From assembly GCF_000757905.1 (NCBI RefSeq), contig NZ_JRLH01000009.1: a stretch of 64,000 bases of DNA; one strand, given 5' to 3'. Both the position numbers and the translations under genes were made by a program. This DNA is from Arsenophonus nilaparvatae. Its GTDB lineage: Bacteria > Pseudomonadota > Gammaproteobacteria > Enterobacterales > Enterobacteriaceae. Under the pieces are notes generated by a model, which saw only the letters and a list, made by a program, of their open reading frames with translations, ran no database searches and was not told the DNA's origin. Positions 61,679 to 64,000 of the stretch are shown one piece after another; position 1 is the stretch's first letter; every line of letters starts with the position of its first letter.

Positions 61679-62880
61679 ACTATACTGACGGCTATCTTCT
61701 TCATAGTTACTGTCGGTTCAGTAACAACGGGCTCGTCAGGTTGATTAGTTCCTGTCGCTGTTGGCTGAGTCGTTGCTGTTTCAGTTGGTTGGCTAACAAC
61801 CGGTTTCGTCGGCTGGTTAGTGGCCGTTACTATCAGTTCGGTAACAACGGGCTCGCCAGGTTGATTAGTTCCTGTCGCTGTTGGCTGAGTCGTTGCTGTT
61901 TCAGTTGGTTGGCTAACAACCGGTTTCGTCGGCTGGTTAGTGGCCGTTACTGTCGGTTCGGTAACAACGGGCTCGCCAGGTTGATTAGTTCCTGTCACTG
62001 TCGGCTGAGTTGTTGCTGTTTCAGTTGGTTGGCTAACAACCGGTTTCGTCGGCTGGCTAGTGGCCGTTACTGTCGGTTCGGTAACAACGGGCTCGCCAGG
62101 TTGATTAGTTCCTGTCGCTGTCGGCTGAGTTGTTGCTGTTTCAGTTGGTTGGCTAACAACCGGTTTCGTCGGCTGGCTAGTGGCCGTTACTGTCGGTTCG
62201 GTAACAACGGGCTCACCAGGTTGATTAGTTCCTGTCGCTGTTGATTCTGTGATAACCGGTTCGGTAGGTTGTTTGTTATCATTATCAGAAAAAACCACAT
62301 CTGCCACTTGATAAAAACTATTGCTGGTATCAGCAATCTGCCAAACGCCATAAATTACATGATAACCGGTACGATCTTCAGGTACTTTGCAAGTCATAGT
62401 AACGTCTGATTTTGGTATTGCTCCATAATCGTATTGGGAGCAGAAAGGTTCTAAATCAAATGACAAACGTTCTAAAGGTACGCTACTATTCCAACCATTT
62501 TTAGTGATATAATAACGCCAGTTTGCTGTACTATGTCGAGCGGTAAGATGCCATAAAAAATCATTGTTTCCTACTTGCATTTCAGTTTTATGCCATCTAT
62601 CTTTACCCGCTTCGTCTAATTTACTAAATCTTGCAATACCCCCACTAGCTAATTTACCATCCTTAGGGAAATCCTCGTTGTCAGGAAATCCGGTGCGTTG
62701 TTCTACACTTTGCGGTTCATATTTTATATCACCACAATTTTCATTTAATGCTTTTATTTCGTTTTTTTTCTTTACGCATTTATATGCCCGGCTTGCAGGG
62801 GATTTTATATATCCATGAGCCAATAGATTTGAAGATACAGTTAATATCAAGAACATTATAATAAATTTTTTTAATTTCAT
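61675..62880 (-). CDS. Chitin-active lytic polysaccharide monooxygenase (AA10) with repeat linker
   Basis: A 401-residue secreted copper enzyme. The signal peptide (1-21) ends LLA, leaving His22 as the mature N-terminus (HGYIKSPASR), the first ligand of the copper histidine brace; the second is His116 in LTARHSTANWRYY. The AA10 domain spans about 22-200. It is followed by four perfect-length 40-residue Thr/Pro-rich repeats (TATGTNQPGEPVV to TTQP) and part of a fifth. The last residues (MKKIAVSIV) come from out-of-frame serralysin sequence, so the true C-terminus, possibly with a chitin-binding module, is lost. It should cleave crystalline chitin, for example of insect cuticle or gut lining. 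Confidence 0.85.
   Translation of the reverse strand: MKLKKFIIMFLILTVSSNLLAHGYIKSPASRAYKCVKKKNEIKALNENCGDIKYEPQSVEQRTGFPDNEDFPKDGKLASGGIARFSKLDEAGKDRWHKTEMQVGNNDFLWHLTARHSTANWRYYITKNGWNSSVPLERLSFDLEPFCSQYDYGAIPKSDVTMTCKVPEDRTGYHVIYGVWQIADTSNSFYQVADVVFSDNDNKQPTEPVITESTATGTNQPGEPVVTEPTVTATSQPTKPVVSQPTETATTQPTATGTNQPGEPVVTEPTVTATSQPTKPVVSQPTETATTQPTVTGTNQPGEPVVTEPTVTATNQPTKPVVSQPTETATTQPTATGTNQPGEPVVTELIVTATNQPTKPVVSQPTETATTQPTATGTNQPDEPVVTEPTVTMKKIAVSIV
61706..62243. repeat. 120-bp tandem repeats in the LPMO linker
   Basis: Four full 120-bp units plus a partial fifth encode the 40-residue Thr/Pro/Glu linker. Copies differ at scattered bases (SQP/NQP, TVT/LIV). The partial copy abuts the serralysin sequence at 61706. 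Confidence 0.9.
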
Positions 62881-63397
62881 AGGTTTTTCCTATTTAAACA
62901 TTAAATTAGTTAAATATATTAAATAATAATTTTTTCAAAATTATTATTTACTAATATATTGCCTTTAAAGTTTCAAAAGAAATCCCTATAAAACACACAG
63001 CTATAAAATATTAATCTATAATAAAAATTCTATTATGGATTTTTATTTAATTTATAGAAGAAAATTTTTCCATTTAATTACATTATAGACTAATTATTTA
63101 AATCCTGATCATTAATATTATTTTTCCTAATTAAACAGTTACTATTACTCAATTTATTACTAGGTGATTGTTATTAGCGTGATAATTAGCTGGTTGATGG
63201 CATAATTAATTTATTGCATTAAATTAATTTAAACCATCTGCTGATATAATTAGTAAAATTGACAAGCTACATAAAATAAATCCTGGCCATTATAATAGCA
63301 TTATACTTTATGGCCAGGACTAATTATTATGCCAATTGGTTTTTTATATTGTTATAACATTGAATATACTTATTTCATTAAAAAAAAATTATCTGTT
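62881..63397. other. 517-bp AT-rich region
   Basis: No ORF with coding character. The only recognisable element is the hairpin at 63281-63319. Confidence 0.55.
63281..63319. terminator. Long hairpin
   Basis: TCCTGGCCAT pairs with ATGGCCAGGA (63281-63290 and 63310-63319); inside, TATAAT and ATTATA pair as well. It lies 79 bases after the stop of the minus-strand gene at 63398 and probably terminates it. Confidence 0.7.
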
Positions 63398-63844
63398 TTA
63401 ACACGCTGTTATTGTCATTAAAAAATCCCAGGTAGGATCTTCATCGCTACCTTCAAACAGTGGAGCTAAATCAAGTTTAAGTCCACTATCAGTATCGTAT
63501 TTGAAATCAATAATTTCAACTTTACCGGTGTTTTTATTTTTTGCAGAGGTATAGCTGCCAGTAATTAAGTTATTACCATTAGGATTATATTGTGTACTAA
63601 TAGCAAAATCGAAAGATGCAGATTCTCCGTCCTCAATACTAAACAGTTTAATTTTGATTGGACCGTTATCTTTTTTGGGCTGGGCGAGGAAATCATGTCC
63701 AGGTTTATCACTGCCATCTCTCTGTATTTTTACGTTAAATCCTTGCCAAATATTTAAGGCATTATCATAAACTGCCATACCTACATTATAGTGTTTAAAA
63801 TTATTATTGCTATATTCTTTTACTTGCGTATATATTTTTTCCAT
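63398..63844 (-). CDS. Unknown 148-residue protein
   Basis: I do not recognise the family. The product is soluble-looking, rich in Asn, Lys and Asp, with beta-type segments (YNVGMAVYDNALNIWQGFNV) and an acidic tail (FEGSDEDPTWDFLMTITAC). No signal peptide. I start at 63844, where AGGA lies 11 bases upstream; the frame extends 7 codons further (MNNRILK). It is the last gene before the window edge; its neighbours beyond cannot be seen. Confidence 0.6.
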   Translation of the reverse strand: MEKIYTQVKEYSNNNFKHYNVGMAVYDNALNIWQGFNVKIQRDGSDKPGHDFLAQPKKDNGPIKIKLFSIEDGESASFDFAISTQYNPNGNNLITGSYTSAKNKNTGKVEIIDFKYDTDSGLKLDLAPLFEGSDEDPTWDFLMTITAC

Positions 63845-64000
63845 CTTTAATATCCTATTATTCATTCATTATTAATTTTATATGTAAGTTACAGAGTAAT
63901 TTAAATCGTTTATGATATTCAATTTCATTATTTAAATCACATATTAATTATATTATAAATAAAAAGTTATAAAACATATTATTGCTTATATTTTTGGAAT

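Noticed and set aside
61615..62244. Plus-strand 209-codon ORF rich in Ser, Arg, Cys across the LPMO repeats
   Set aside because: It is the antisense of the 120-bp repeat; repeated CWLSRCCFSWL-type text is a product of the repeat, and the LPMO frame is clearly the real one.

Overview
The window looks like a chromosome segment of an AT-rich, insect-associated member of the Enterobacterales, most likely Morganellaceae of the Arsenophonus type. The species is an inference. The basis is (a) many genes that align along their length with Escherichia coli proteins and keep E. coli gene order, (b) low GC with long AT-only spacers, (c) several freshly broken genes, and (d) accessory genes suited to a host-associated life: a chitin-active LPMO, a serralysin fragment, chaperone-usher fimbriae, a two-partner-secretion domain and large effector/toxin-like proteins.

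Layout. 0.2-4.2 kb: a PsiD-like pyruvoyl decarboxylase, a possible small membrane ORF and an unrecognised 683-residue protein. 4.2-9.2 kb: mdaB, yafC, dkgB, a hipBA-type module and a nucleobase/nucleoside deaminase. 9.8-18.3 kb is accessory: an exported metallo-beta-lactamase-fold protein, an unknown protein, and one very large pentapeptide-repeat gene that now reads as four ORFs because of a frameshift and a 0.4 kb internal inversion. 18.4-31.6 kb is mostly core: ahpF and ahpC with an OxyR-like site, two less conserved genes, a frameshifted secreted protein, then fnr-uspE / pntB-pntA / ydgH-ydgI in E. coli-like order. 32.1-38.4 kb: a chaperone-usher fimbrial locus with a 607-bp perfect 8-bp tandem repeat between two pilin genes and a nonsense codon in the usher. 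38.4-46.8 kb: hrpA, ydbL-ynbE-ydbH and a frameshifted ldhA. 47.1-60.6 kb: the E. coli block GNAT-ycgN-ycgM-mltB-like-ycgL / minC(broken)-minD-minE / rnd-fadD-yeaY-tsaB-yoaA / yoaB, interrupted only by an orphan TPS-domain gene between minE and rnd. 60.7-63.9 kb: a chimeric junction of a chitin-active LPMO gene carrying 120-bp repeats with a serralysin gene lacking its catalytic half, then a small unknown gene.

How it works together. Core genes cover redox balance (pntAB, fnr, ahpCF, mdaB, ldhA), tRNA modification (tsaB), RNA decay and helicases (rnd, hrpA, yoaA), envelope lipid transport (ydbH-ynbE-ydbL), fatty-acid activation (fadD) and division-site placement (min). Accessory genes are surface or host-interaction functions, and most show repeat-driven or decay-driven change: inversion, frameshift at a homopolymer, nonsense codon, octamer tract, 120-bp repeat junction.

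The two most unusual structures are the pentapeptide gene, whose 409-bp inner segment lies between 8-bp inverted repeats and restores a perfect in-frame pentapeptide register when flipped, and the 8-bp repeat tract (75 full copies plus 7 bases) upstream of the second fimbrial pilin gene. No recombinase, IS element, CRISPR array, tRNA or rRNA gene was seen.
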